From the NCBI GenBank assembly GCA_013373085.1, contig JABXIM010000044.1, positions 62,001-126,000 on the forward strand: DNA of 64,000 nucleotides. The letters are read 5' to 3'. A model generated the notes under the pieces. That model saw only the letters and a list, made by a program, of their open reading frames with translations, did not search any database and was not told where the DNA came from. Each line of letters opens with the position of its first letter. Positions within the stretch are counted from its first letter, which is position 1. A program made the translations under genes and the position numbers. Origin of the DNA: Oceanospirillaceae bacterium (GTDB lineage: Bacteria; Pseudomonadota; Gammaproteobacteria; Pseudomonadales; Balneatricaceae). Shown here one piece after another: positions 8,917 through 17,691 of the stretch.

Positions 8917-10824
8917 ATGATTTCATCCAACGCCTCGCGCTTCAGTTATCTGGTCGGGCTGGTGATTGCGCTGATTGGTCTTGGCAATGTACTGCCGACC
9001 TTCGACGTCCTGCCTCGGATCGGTCCCTTCCCGATCGAGTGGTATCGCCCGCTGTTTTTCTGGTTCTGCATTCTGGCTTTCCTGAGCCACCGACTGATAA
9101 AACAGCACCGCCCGCTCGATCTTGTAGCCGCTCTGGTCCTTGCGCTGGCCTCCGGCTTCGTCTGCTGGGACAGCTACCATATCGGCCAGATCCTGCTGGA
9201 TGACATCTACTTTTTCGGTCCGCGTGAGGGCGTGATTGCCGGCTTTGCGGCGGCCCTGACGATCTTCATCTGCTGGAGGCAGTGGGGGGCACCCATCGCG
9301 ATCCTCGGGATCGTCGCGCTGCTGTATCTGGCAACGGGCCAGTACTGGCCCGGCGTCTTCGCCACGGTCCCGGCCGATATCAGCGAAACGCTGGCGGCCA
9401 ACCTCTGGTACAGCGCCGACCAGGGCATTCTCGGCTCGATCATGGGCATCGTCCTGACCACAGTCCTGCCGTTCATCGTCCTCGGCGCCGTACTCGAGGG
9501 TGCCGGCGCCGGCAGCTCCATGATCCGTATCGCGTTCTACTCGATGCGTCGTTTTCGGGGCGGACCGGCCTATGCGGCGATCGCTGCGTCGGCGCTGTTC
9601 GGCACGGTTTCCGGCAGTGCCGTGGCCAATGTGGTCGGCACCGGCGTGGTCACCATTCCGATGATCCGGCGCCGCGGCTTTTCCGGCAACTTCGCCGGCG
9701 CCGTGGAAGCCGCGGCATCCACCGGCGGCCAGATCCTGCCTCCGATCATGGGTGCGGCGGCGCTGGTGATGGCCGATATCGTCGGCGTCAGCTATCTCAC
9801 TGTCATCACTGCTGTGCTGGTGCCCGCACTGGCCTACTACGTCAGCCTGTTCATGTCGGTCTACTTCGAGGCACAGCGTCTCGATATCGCTTCCCGGGAA
9901 GATGAGCAGGTCGAAAAGCCGGGCTCCCAGGACTGGCTCAACCTGATTCTGGTGTTCGGCCCGATCTTCCTGATCGTATGGCTGCTGGTCAGTGGCATGT
10001 CGCCGGCCGGCGCCTCCATTTCCGCAATTCTGCTGCTGTTTCCGCTGAGCCTGATCAACCCGGAGATCCGCAGAAAACCCACCAAGCTGATCGCGGCACT
10101 CTCGTCCGGCGGTCATACCGTCGCCCAACTGATGATTGCGATCGCGATCGTCGGCATCGTCGTGGCCACGCTTGAAGCGACCGGCATTCCGTCCAAGCTG
10201 GCGGTTCTGCTGACCGGTGCCGCGAGCTCGTCGTTGCTGATGGCGCTGATCATTGCCGCGATCGGCTGCGTGATCCTCGGCATGGGCATGCCCACGCTGC
10301 CGGCTTACATCGCCATCATCAGCGTCATGGGCGTCACGCTGCAACAGCTCGGCCTGGATCTGCTGACCGCGCACATGTTCGTGTTCTTCTTTGGCGTCGC
10401 GTCCGTCATCACGCCACCGGTGGCGATCGCCGCCTATGCGGCCGCGTCGATTGCCCAGGGCAAGCCGATTGCAACGGCGGTGGAAAGCTCACGTATCGGC
10501 GCGATGATTTTCCTGATCCCGTTCGCCTTCGCCCTGGATCCGGCGCTGCTGCTCGGCGCGGGATCGGATGCGCCGGTCAGCATGGCGCACATGCTTATCG
10601 CCATTCTCAGCCTGCTGGCCGCAATCTACCTCGCCGCCAGCGCGCTGATCGGCTTTGACTGCCGCAAGCTCGGCCTGCCGGAACGTCTGCTGTTGTTCGT
10701 GCTGGCGCTGGCGCTGTTGTCACCCTTTGTCATTGCCAAACTGGCGGCCTTCGCGATCGGCGGCCTGCTGGTGGCGCGACGCCGCATGGCGTCGCGGGCA
10801 ACCCCCGCGATCAAGGAGGTATAA
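8917..10824 (+). CDS. TRAP transporter fused DctQM-type permease 1
   Basis: A 635-aa inner-membrane permease of the TAXI-TRAP class, in which the small DctQ-like part (N-terminal helices, about 1-180) is fused to the large DctM-like part. The characteristic motifs GSAVANVVGTGVVTIPMI and GGQILPPIMGAAALVMAD are present, repeated later by GMGMPTLPAYIAI. TRAP systems drive uptake of organic acids with a sodium gradient. It is the second gene of an apparent operon, binding protein-permease-sulfatase. The sulfatase start lies one base past its stop. Confidence 0.93.
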   Translation: MISSNASRFSYLVGLVIALIGLGNVLPTFDVLPRIGPFPIEWYRPLFFWFCILAFLSHRLIKQHRPLDLVAALVLALASGFVCWDSYHIGQILLDDIYFFGPREGVIAGFAAALTIFICWRQWGAPIAILGIVALLYLATGQYWPGVFATVPADISETLAANLWYSADQGILGSIMGIVLTTVLPFIVLGAVLEGAGAGSSMIRIAFYSMRRFRGGPAYAAIAASALFGTVSGSAVANVVGTGVVTIPMIRRRGFSGNFAGAVEAAASTGGQILPPIMGAAALVMADIVGVSYLTVITAVLVPALAYYVSLFMSVYFEAQRLDIASREDEQVEKPGSQDWLNLILVFGPIFLIVWLLVSGMSPAGASISAILLLFPLSLINPEIRRKPTKLIAALSSGGHTVAQLMIAIAIVGIVVATLEATGIPSKLAVLLTGAASSSLLMALIIAAIGCVILGMGMPTLPAYIAIISVMGVTLQQLGLDLLTAHMFVFFFGVASVITPPVAIAAYAAASIAQGKPIATAVESSRIGAMIFLIPFAFALDPALLLGAGSDAPVSMAHMLIAILSLLAAIYLAASALIGFDCRKLGLPERLLLFVLALALLSPFVIAKLAAFAIGGLLVARRRMASRATPAIKEV

Positions 10825-10825
10825 A

Positions 10826-12394
10826 ATGAATCGCAGGCCCAATTTCGTGCTGATCGTATCCGACCAGCAGCGCGCTGACTGGCTGGGGTGTTACGGACAT
10901 CCTGTCCTCAACACGCCCCATATCGACCGGCTGGCATCCGAGGGGATTCGTTTCGAAGAATTCCATACGGCATCACCCGTATGCATGCCCAACCGGGCCA
11001 GCATCCTGACCGGACGCTACCCCAGCGTCCACGGTCTGCGCTACAACGGCTGCGCGCTGACCAGCCGCGCCAACACCTTTGTCGAAGTGCTGAAAGCCTC
11101 CGGCTACCAGACCGCGGCGATCGGCAAGAGCCACCTGCAGCCGTTCACCTCCAACGACGCCCCCTTCGGCAAAGCCCTGGAGGAAAAGTACAACGGTCCG
11201 ATTGCGGAAGCCTGGAAGGACGACTTCAAGCCGTACGTCTACGAGGAACCGCGTCAATACGAGGGCACTGAACGCTACGACTTTCCTACGCCCTACTACG
11301 GCTTCGATTATGTCGATATGGTGACCGACCACGGCGACAGGGCCGGCGGTCACTACCTGCAGTGGCTGCGTGGCCAAACGCCGGAATGGGAACGGCTGCG
11401 CGACCCGAAGGAGCAGTTCGAGCATGGCTACAGCTGCCCCCAGGCCAAACGGACCAAAATGCCCGAAGCGCTTTACCCGACGCGTTACATCGAAAATCAG
11501 ACCGTCGAGTGGATCAACGAGCAGGCAAATGAGAAGGAACCGTTTTTCCTGTTCGTCTCCTTCCCGGATCCCCATCACCCCTTCAATCCGCCGGGTCAGT
11601 ACTGGGACCGGTATAAGCCGGAGCAGTTTGAGCTGGACGTCAGGGCCGAGGATCTGAAAACGCCGGTGCCGCTGGTGGCATTTGCCCAGCAGCGCCTGGA
11701 AAAAGGCGAGTATCCGGATACGCCGCAGGAAGCCTTCGCGGCGACCGAACAGCACTGCAAGGAGGCCATGGCGCTGACCGGCGGCATGATCGACATGATC
11801 GACGATGCCGTGGGCAACATCATGGACGCGCTCAAGGCCCGGGGGCTGGATGACAACACCGTCGTCATCTATACCGCCGACCACGGTGACTACCTGGGTG
11901 ATGCCAACATGCTGCTCAAGGGCCCCTGGATGCGCAAGTCGATCCATCGTGTGCCCTTTATCTGGCGCGACCCGGCTGCCGAGGCCGGAACCGTTACCGA
12001 TCACCTGGGCAGCGCCGTCGATATCGGCCCGACCATTATGGCCCGCGCCGGCATCAGCCCCTATTTCGGCATTCAGGGACGCGACCTGCTGGCCGACCTG
12101 GCAAGCGGCGAAGGCCGTGCGCAGCTGCTGATCGAACACAACGACAACGTGCCGCGCATGGGCCTGAAAAAGGCCTCCCGCAGCCGTACGCTGTACTCCC
12201 ACGACTGGCGCCTGACCCTTTATCCCGGCGAGGAATGGGGGGAGCTGTACCACACGGCAGAAGACCCGAAGCACCTGAACAACCTCTGGTTCGATCCTGC
12301 CGCCCGGGAGAAGAAAGGGGAACTGATGGAGCTGCTGGCGCTGGAAATCACTGCGACCATGGACGAAAGCCCGCGCGCCATTCGCCGGGCCTGA
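10826..12394 (+). CDS. cytoplasmic sulfatase 1 (type I, formylglycine)
   Basis: The ORF track start (10655) is wrong. The ATG at 10826 has a perfect AAGGAGG site and gives a 522-aa alkaline-phosphatase-fold sulfatase. The metal site begins at D13-Q14 (VSDQQRADW). The C53-M-P-N-R57 motif matches CxPxR, whose Cys is converted to formylglycine, and TADHGDYLGD supplies later metal ligands. There is no signal peptide, so it should act in the cytosol on imported sulfate esters. Its place directly after a TRAP permease supports import followed by desulfation. The D-Q metal pair resembles choline-sulfatase and phosphonate-monoester-hydrolase relatives, so an aryl substrate is likely but not proven. 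Confidence 0.9.
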   Translation: MNRRPNFVLIVSDQQRADWLGCYGHPVLNTPHIDRLASEGIRFEEFHTASPVCMPNRASILTGRYPSVHGLRYNGCALTSRANTFVEVLKASGYQTAAIGKSHLQPFTSNDAPFGKALEEKYNGPIAEAWKDDFKPYVYEEPRQYEGTERYDFPTPYYGFDYVDMVTDHGDRAGGHYLQWLRGQTPEWERLRDPKEQFEHGYSCPQAKRTKMPEALYPTRYIENQTVEWINEQANEKEPFFLFVSFPDPHHPFNPPGQYWDRYKPEQFELDVRAEDLKTPVPLVAFAQQRLEKGEYPDTPQEAFAATEQHCKEAMALTGGMIDMIDDAVGNIMDALKARGLDDNTVVIYTADHGDYLGDANMLLKGPWMRKSIHRVPFIWRDPAAEAGTVTDHLGSAVDIGPTIMARAGISPYFGIQGRDLLADLASGEGRAQLLIEHNDNVPRMGLKKASRSRTLYSHDWRLTLYPGEEWGELYHTAEDPKHLNNLWFDPAAREKKGELMELLALEITATMDESPRAIRRA

Positions 12395-12464
12395 CGCCCG
12401 CCTTGCCGTGCGGGTCCGGACAGCGGTTCCGGATCCGCACAAACAGAGAGGACCTCTGCGCGGC

Positions 12465-13190
12465 TTATTGGCTGGATCCCTCCACTCCGATCACGTGCCG
12501 GTCCGCCGTTTGCTCCATTCTGCCGGCAAAGGTTTCGGCGTAACGCAGCGTGGCCTGGGCGTGCTCCCGCATGATGCCTTCGGCGCGGGCGCCCTGACGG
12601 TGATCGATGGCATCGAAAGCGGCATGATGCTGCAGATGGGCGAAATTGAATCGCCGGTACTCGGCGTCGAGATTGTTGCGGTCGACGGTCAGCGAACTCA
12701 CCGTGGCAAACGGCAGATGCTCGTTGCGGCTAAGGGCCGACTCGATCGCCGGATTGCCGCTCGCCTCGATGATTATGGCGTGAAAGCGCTTGTTCAGGTC
12801 GTGATAGGCTTCCAGGTCTTCCTCGTTGACATAGCCCTTTGCGAACAGGCCGTCGCCCTCGGCGAGGCACGCCAGCAGCCCGTTTCGCTGTGCAGGCGTC
12901 AGACCGCGCTCTGCGGCCTGACGCGCGGCCAGCCCTTCCAGCACGCCTCGCACTTCCACGGCGCCGCCGATTTCCTCCGGCGTGACCTCGCGTACCCGGT
13001 AACCCCTCCGCTCGAGCCTGGTCAGCAGTCCTTCCTGCTCCAGCGCCCGGAAGGCGATGCGCACCGGCGTCCGCGATACCCCTAGCCGCTCGGACGTCGG
13101 AATTTCGGCCAGCCTCTCACCCGCGGCCAGCTCACCGGAAATGATCATCTGTCGCAATGTGCTCAGCACACGCGTTCCCGCTTTGCTCAT
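12465..13190 (-). CDS. vanR: GntR/FCD repressor, VanR type
   Basis: The track start at 13202 is a TTG. The ATG at 13190 (MSKAGTRVLS) has GAGG 6 bp upstream and is preferred (241 aa). The N-terminal GntR winged HTH includes LGVSRTPVRIAFRALEQEG, and the C-terminal FCD ligand domain follows. It is divergent from vanA. VanR proteins repress vanAB and release DNA when vanillate binds. The intergenic region contains three near-matches to ATTGGATCCAAT, the operator known for Caulobacter VanR, so both identity and autoregulation are well supported. Confidence 0.88.
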   Translation of the reverse strand: MSKAGTRVLSTLRQMIISGELAAGERLAEIPTSERLGVSRTPVRIAFRALEQEGLLTRLERRGYRVREVTPEEIGGAVEVRGVLEGLAARQAAERGLTPAQRNGLLACLAEGDGLFAKGYVNEEDLEAYHDLNKRFHAIIIEASGNPAIESALSRNEHLPFATVSSLTVDRNNLDAEYRRFNFAHLQHHAAFDAIDHRQGARAEGIMREHAQATLRYAETFAGRMEQTADRHVIGVEGSSQ

Positions 13191-13247
13191 ACCAAACCTC
13201 AAGCCCTGTGGGGTGAAAATTGATCAGAATTGTTTGAAGTATAACAT

Positions 13248-13259
13248 CTTGGATCCAAT
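13248..13259. promoter_or_regulatory. VanR-type operator O1
   Basis: CTTGGATCCAAT matches 11 of 12 bases of ATTGGATCCAAT. It lies nearest to vanR, about 58 bp upstream of its start, so it probably mediates autoregulation. Confidence 0.65.
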
Positions 13260-13417
13260 TGCTCCCAACCCTCATGAACGTCTGTACTAAGTCCCCTGTA
13301 TCGCGAATGACACCCTATACTCCGAGTGGTAATTTCAGCGTAATTTTCCCGAAAAACGACCAAAACACGGCCATTTATAACAATAATAGAGAAATAAAAG
13401 AATTCTTATAACCAAAG

Positions 13418-13429
13418 AATGGATCCAAT
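13418..13429. promoter_or_regulatory. VanR-type operator O2
   Basis: AATGGATCCAAT matches 11 of 12 bases of the palindrome. It is about 80 bp upstream of the vanA start in an AT-rich stretch likely to contain the vanA promoter. Confidence 0.65.
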
Positions 13430-13469
13430 TTCGTACAAAAAACTTGATCTGGATCATCCCGGGCGGTAA

Positions 13470-13481
13470 ATTGGATCCAAA
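13470..13481. promoter_or_regulatory. VanR-type operator O3
   Basis: ATTGGATCCAAA matches 11 of 12 bases. It is 28 bp upstream of the vanA ATG, a position where bound repressor would block transcription. O2 and O3 are 52 bp centre to centre. Confidence 0.7.
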
Positions 13482-13509
13482 ATAAAACAACCACCCAGAG
13501 GAGCCTGAA

Positions 13510-14565
13510 ATGTTTCTGAAAAACGCCTGGTATGTCGGCTGCACCCCGAACGAATTCGCCGACAAACCGCTGGGTCGCCAGATCTGCGGCGAGAAGATGG
13601 TTTTCTACCGAGGCCCCGAAGGTCGCGCAGCGGCCGTCGAGGATTTCTGTCCGCACCGCGGCGCTCCCCTCTCCCTGGGCTATGTCGAAGATGGCCTCCT
13701 GGTCTGCGGTTATCACGGTCTGAAAATGGGCAATGACGGCAAGACCGCCGAGATGCCCGGTCAGCGTGTACGGGGCTTTCCGTGCATCAAGAACTTCCCG
13801 GTGGTGGAGCGCTACGGCTTCGTCTGGGTCTGGCCCGGCGACGCCTCTAAGGCCGATCCCGAGCAGATTCCGGTACCGGAGTGGGCCGATAACCCGGACT
13901 GGGCCTATGGCGGCGGCCTCTACCATATCAACTGCGACTACCGCCTGATGATCGACAACCTCATGGACCTTACCCATGAGACCTACGTTCACTCCACCAG
14001 CATCGGCCAGCCCGAGATCGACGAGGCGCCGGTCGCCACCGAGGTGAACGGCGAAGAGGTGATCACCAGCCGTTATATGGACAACATCACGGCGCCGCCG
14101 TTCTGGCGTATGGCTCTGAAAGCGAACCACCTGGCCGACGACGTACCGGTGGACCGCTGGCAGATCTGCCGTTTCACGCCGCCGAGCCACGTCATGATCG
14201 AAGTCGGCGTCGCCCATGCCGGTCACGGCGGCTACGACGCCCCGGACGAGCACAAGGCGGCCAGCACCGTAGTGGACTTCATCACCCCCGAAACCGAGAC
14301 CAGCCACTGGTATTTCTGGGGCATGGCCCGCAAATTCAAGCCGGAAGACACCAACCTCACGGCCCAGATCCGCGAAGGCCAGGGCAAAATCTTCGGCGAA
14401 GACCTGGATATGCTGGAACAGCAACAGCAGAACCTGCTCGACTATCCCGAGCGCAAGCTGCTGAAGCTGAATATCGACGCCGGTGGCGTCCAGTCACGCC
14501 GCATCCTGGATCGGCTCCTCAAGGCGGAGCAGGAACAGAACGAAGCCGCCGCCAGCGGCAACTGA
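13510..14565 (+). CDS. vanA: vanillate O-demethylase oxygenase (Rieske)
   Basis: A 351-aa Rieske non-haem iron oxygenase. The [2Fe-2S] site is C47-P-H49 and C66-G-Y-H69. The mononuclear iron site is in NLMDLTHETYVH (H156, H161). VanA hydroxylates the methoxy methyl of vanillate, giving protocatechuate and formaldehyde. Starts of this type (MFLKNAWYVG) and the length fit the VanA clade. A GAGGAG-like site precedes the ATG. Partner reductase vanB follows 21 bp later, and vanR is divergent with three operators between. A related methoxy-aromatic (veratrate, syringate or a 3-O-methylated relative) cannot be excluded. Confidence 0.93.
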   Translation: MFLKNAWYVGCTPNEFADKPLGRQICGEKMVFYRGPEGRAAAVEDFCPHRGAPLSLGYVEDGLLVCGYHGLKMGNDGKTAEMPGQRVRGFPCIKNFPVVERYGFVWVWPGDASKADPEQIPVPEWADNPDWAYGGGLYHINCDYRLMIDNLMDLTHETYVHSTSIGQPEIDEAPVATEVNGEEVITSRYMDNITAPPFWRMALKANHLADDVPVDRWQICRFTPPSHVMIEVGVAHAGHGGYDAPDEHKAASTVVDFITPETETSHWYFWGMARKFKPEDTNLTAQIREGQGKIFGEDLDMLEQQQQNLLDYPERKLLKLNIDAGGVQSRRILDRLLKAEQEQNEAAASGN

Positions 14566-14586
14566 ACCCGGAACAGGAGACCGAGC

Positions 14587-15540
14587 ATGATCGAAGTCGA
14601 AGTTATTTCCAAGACCCTCGACGCCGAGGACATCTTCCGGTTCGAACTGGCGCGTACCGACGGCGCCGCACTGCCGGTTTTCGGCGCCGGCGCCCATATC
14701 GACGTCCACCTCCCCAACGGTCTGGTACGCCAGTATTCGCTGTGCAACCATCCGGAGGAGAGCCATCGCTACGAGATCGGTGTGCTGAAGGACCCGTCCT
14801 CGCGCGGCGGCTCGGTGGCGATGCACGAACAGGTAAAGGCCGGCGACCGGCTGCAAATCAGCGAGCCGCGCAATCACTTTCCGCTGGCCCACGAGGCCAA
14901 GCGTAGCCTGCTGTTCGCCGGCGGAATCGGGGTCACGCCGATTCTGTGCATGGCCGAGCGGCTGGCCCACAGCGGCGGCGAATTCGAAATGCACTACTGC
15001 ACCCGCTCCGAGAGCCGTACGGCTTTCCGCCAGCGGATCGCCGACAGCGGCTTCGCCGGGCAGGTACAGTTCCATTTCGACGATGGCGACCCGGCACAGA
15101 AGCTGGATGCGGCCAGCCTGCTGTCCAGCCCGGTAGACGGCACCCATATCTATGTCTGCGGACCCAAGGGCTTCATGGATCACGTGCTGGAAACCGCCGA
15201 GCGGCAGGGCTGGCCGGCGAATCAGGTCCACCGCGAATACTTCGCCGCGGCGCCGGTCAATCACGACGCCGACGCTGCCTTCGAAATCCAGCTCAGCAGC
15301 AGCGGTCAGGTACTCGAGGTTCCTGCGGACAAGAGCGCGCTGGAGGTGCTGCTGGATCAGGATATCGACATTCCCTATTCCTGCGAAGATGGCGTCTGCG
15401 GCACCTGCATCACCCGGGTATTGGAGGGAGAGCCGGATCACCGTGATATGTTCATGGAGCCCGCCGAGCACGCCGCGAACGACCAGTTCACCCCCTGCTG
15501 CTCGAGAGCCAAGAGCAAGCGACTGGTGCTGGATATCTAA
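14587..15540 (+). CDS. vanB: vanillate O-demethylase reductase
   Basis: A 317-aa electron-transfer partner of VanA. It has an N-terminal flavin-binding barrel (RQYSLCN), an NAD-binding domain (FAGGIGVTPIL) and a C-terminal plant-type [2Fe-2S] ferredoxin domain with CEDGVCGTC plus a later Cys near the end. It passes electrons from NADH to the Rieske centre of VanA. It is separated from vanA by 21 bp carrying an AGGAG site and is clearly in the same operon. The next gene, a DctP binding protein, follows after 47 bp. Confidence 0.93.
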   Translation: MIEVEVISKTLDAEDIFRFELARTDGAALPVFGAGAHIDVHLPNGLVRQYSLCNHPEESHRYEIGVLKDPSSRGGSVAMHEQVKAGDRLQISEPRNHFPLAHEAKRSLLFAGGIGVTPILCMAERLAHSGGEFEMHYCTRSESRTAFRQRIADSGFAGQVQFHFDDGDPAQKLDAASLLSSPVDGTHIYVCGPKGFMDHVLETAERQGWPANQVHREYFAAAPVNHDADAAFEIQLSSSGQVLEVPADKSALEVLLDQDIDIPYSCEDGVCGTCITRVLEGEPDHRDMFMEPAEHAANDQFTPCCSRAKSKRLVLDI

Positions 15541-15587
15541 AAACTGCACAGCCAACCCAATACCAAAAACAAAAGGAAGCGATGCAC

Positions 15588-16601
15588 ATGAACCTGAAGA
15601 AGTGGACCGCAGCCGCCATCACCGGCGTTACCCTGAGCAGTATGCCCGCTATGGCCGCCGACGTTACCCTGCGCTTTGCCCACCCCTGGCCCGGCAACTC
15701 GGATATTGCCAAGGGGCTCGAGGCCTGGGGCGAGTCACTGGAAAAGGCATCCAATGAACGCATCGAGGTCGAATTCTACCCGGCCCAAACCCTGGCCAAG
15801 GCAGCCAAGGGCTACGATGCGGTGGTCGGCCAGATCGCCGATGTCGCCGCGACGGTGCAGGGCTACACCGCCAACCGCTTTCCGCTGACCCAGGTGATCG
15901 AACTGCCGGGGCTGGTCGACACCGCCACCCGGGGTTCCTGTGTTCTGCAGAAACTCTACGACGAGGGCGACATCGCCAGCGAGTATGAGGACAGCCACGT
16001 ACTCTTCGTCTGGACCAATGGCCCCGGCCACCTGCACCTGAACGGCAAGTCGGTGAAACAGCCCGAGGACGTCTCGGGCCTGCGCATCCGCCGGCCGACC
16101 ACGGTGGTCGGGCAACTGCTCGAGAATCTCGGCGCCCAGCCGGTCGGCATGCCAGCTCCCGATGCCTACACCGCACTGCAGCGCGGCGTGATCGATGGTG
16201 TCGCGATCTCCTGGGACGGCGCCATGGTATTCCGCCTCAACGAAGTTGCGGACCATCATACCGAGCTCAACCTCTACTCACTGAGCTTTGTCGTGACGAT
16301 GAACAAGGGGGTCTACGACCGCCTGCCGGATGATCTGAAAGCGATTGTGGACCAGCACTCGGGGGAAAAATGGTCGCAGCACATGGCCAGGATCTTCGAC
16401 GACCTGGATCAGCAGTCGCTGCAGAGCGTCAAGGAACGTGGCGATGAGGTGATCGAGCTCGACAGCGATATCCAGGCCGCGTGGCAGCCTGCACTCGAGC
16501 AGGTAACCGAAAGCTACCTGGAGGAGCAGGAAGGTCTGGGGCTGCCAGCCCGTGAGGTCTACGGCAAGGCCCGGACGCTGAGCGAGGCCTGCGGCGCCTG
16601 A
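15588..16601 (+). CDS. orphan DctP-type TRAP solute-binding protein
   Basis: The ATG at 15588 (MNLKKWTAAA) is spaced correctly from the AAGGAAG site. The 15582 ATG of the track is too close to it. The product (337 aa) has a signal peptide cleaved near AMA|ADVTLRF and a DctP fold (WPGNSDIAKG, GLRIRRPTTVVGQLLENLGA). It lies in the vanAB operon, yet no DctQ or DctM gene follows. The next gene is a convergent LysR. It therefore either works with a permease elsewhere (the only separate DctQM pair in the window is at 52713-54468) or marks a lost transporter. A vanillate-like ligand is plausible from context. Confidence 0.88.
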   Translation: MNLKKWTAAAITGVTLSSMPAMAADVTLRFAHPWPGNSDIAKGLEAWGESLEKASNERIEVEFYPAQTLAKAAKGYDAVVGQIADVAATVQGYTANRFPLTQVIELPGLVDTATRGSCVLQKLYDEGDIASEYEDSHVLFVWTNGPGHLHLNGKSVKQPEDVSGLRIRRPTTVVGQLLENLGAQPVGMPAPDAYTALQRGVIDGVAISWDGAMVFRLNEVADHHTELNLYSLSFVVTMNKGVYDRLPDDLKAIVDQHSGEKWSQHMARIFDDLDQQSLQSVKERGDEVIELDSDIQAAWQPALEQVTESYLEEQEGLGLPAREVYGKARTLSEACGA

Positions 16602-16667
16602 GTGTTGCCCCGGCAGGCCCCGTTACCGGAGCTTTCGCCATCCCCCCGCCGGCTGCAGCCACCGCGC

Positions 16668-17567
16668 TCAGCCGGCTTCCAGCGCCTGCAGAATGGTATC
16701 CCGAACCCCGCCAACCAGATCCCGGAACTCGCTGTCCTGACGGTGCCAGAGGAAGATGTCGCGCCGACCGAAATCGGCATCGACCGCTAGACGCCGCAGG
16801 CCATATCGCTGCTGTACCAGCGACGTCAGTCGCGCCGGCATCAGGCTGAGATAGCTCCCCGTCAGCATCGAATTGAAACAGATCATGACATCGCCACTGA
16901 GCGCGATTGCGGTGTTGAAACGCTGTACGCCGGCAAGCTGCAGCACCTCGACCGGAGACTCGCCGAAGAAGGCGTAGGTGGCGAGGTTAATCCAGTCATA
17001 GCCGTCCAGATCGGACACTTCGAGCTGGTCGACATCCGCCAGCGGGTGGGACGCCGAGGCGAACACCGCCAGCTCGTCCTCGAACAAGCGCACGCGCTCG
17101 AGCTCCGGTCTGGCCATCGGTACCGCCGGGCCGATCACCATGTCCAACTGACCGCGGTTGAGCTGATCGAGCGAGCGCGACGGCGTTTCGACCTGGATCA
17201 CCACCGACAGCTGCTGCATCTGCGCCTTGAGGCATTCGGTCACCCGGTGCATGAGCAGCGACGCCACCATCGGGCCGACACTGATGCGAAGTTCCGACTG
17301 CATGCCCAGACGGTGGCGCACGGCTATCTGCTGTGCCGCCCAGAGCGCATCGCCGATCACCCTCCCTTCGCGCGCCAGCGCTTCACCCAGCTCGGTCTGG
17401 CGCACGCCGTGTCGACTGCGGCTGAACAGGCTGGCGCCCACCTGCATTTCCAGCGTCTGCATGTTCTTGGTCAGCGTCGGCTGCGTCACGTTGAGCTGCT
17501 GCGCCGCCAGGCTGATCGAGCCGCACTCAAGAATCGTCGCCAGCTGGTACAAGTGCTTGGGTTCCAT
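16668..17567 (-). CDS. LysR-type regulator of module 2
   Basis: The ATG at 17567 (MEPKHLYQLATIL) matches the beginnings of its two paralogues here and has a GGTGG site. The 17585 start in the track lacks one. The 299-aa product has the LysR HTH (AAQQLNVTQPTLTKNMQTLE) and an effector domain. It is divergent from TAXI binding protein 2, with a VanR-type operator between the two genes. Module 2 may therefore answer to both this protein and VanR. The sequence is closer to the module-1 regulator than to other LysR proteins in the window. Confidence 0.9.
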   Translation of the reverse strand: MEPKHLYQLATILECGSISLAAQQLNVTQPTLTKNMQTLEMQVGASLFSRSRHGVRQTELGEALAREGRVIGDALWAAQQIAVRHRLGMQSELRISVGPMVASLLMHRVTECLKAQMQQLSVVIQVETPSRSLDQLNRGQLDMVIGPAVPMARPELERVRLFEDELAVFASASHPLADVDQLEVSDLDGYDWINLATYAFFGESPVEVLQLAGVQRFNTAIALSGDVMICFNSMLTGSYLSLMPARLTSLVQQRYGLRRLAVDADFGRRDIFLWHRQDSEFRDLVGGVRDTILQALEAG

Positions 17568-17626
17568 TGCCACCCACCCTTCCATTCATTTTCTTATGTT
17601 TAAAAGCTTAAAAAGTCATTATACGA

Positions 17627-17638
17627 ATTGGATCCAGT
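17627..17638. promoter_or_regulatory. VanR-type operator before module 2
   Basis: ATTGGATCCAGT matches 11 of 12 bases of the VanR palindrome. It lies 54 bp upstream of the binding-protein start at 17692 and 60 bp from the divergent LysR start. This places the second transporter/sulfatase operon in the putative VanR regulon. Confidence 0.6.
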
Positions 17639-17691
17639 ATTGCACACTGGTGCTCACGACATCGCACCATACAAACAACTAAGAGGTCGTC

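Noticed and set aside
8923-10374. Long minus-strand ORFs opposite the TRAP permeases (also 18718-20553, and 39639-41321 on plus)
   Set aside because: They are His/Arg/Gln/Asp-rich shadow frames of GC-rich transporter genes, without homology features or ribosome sites.
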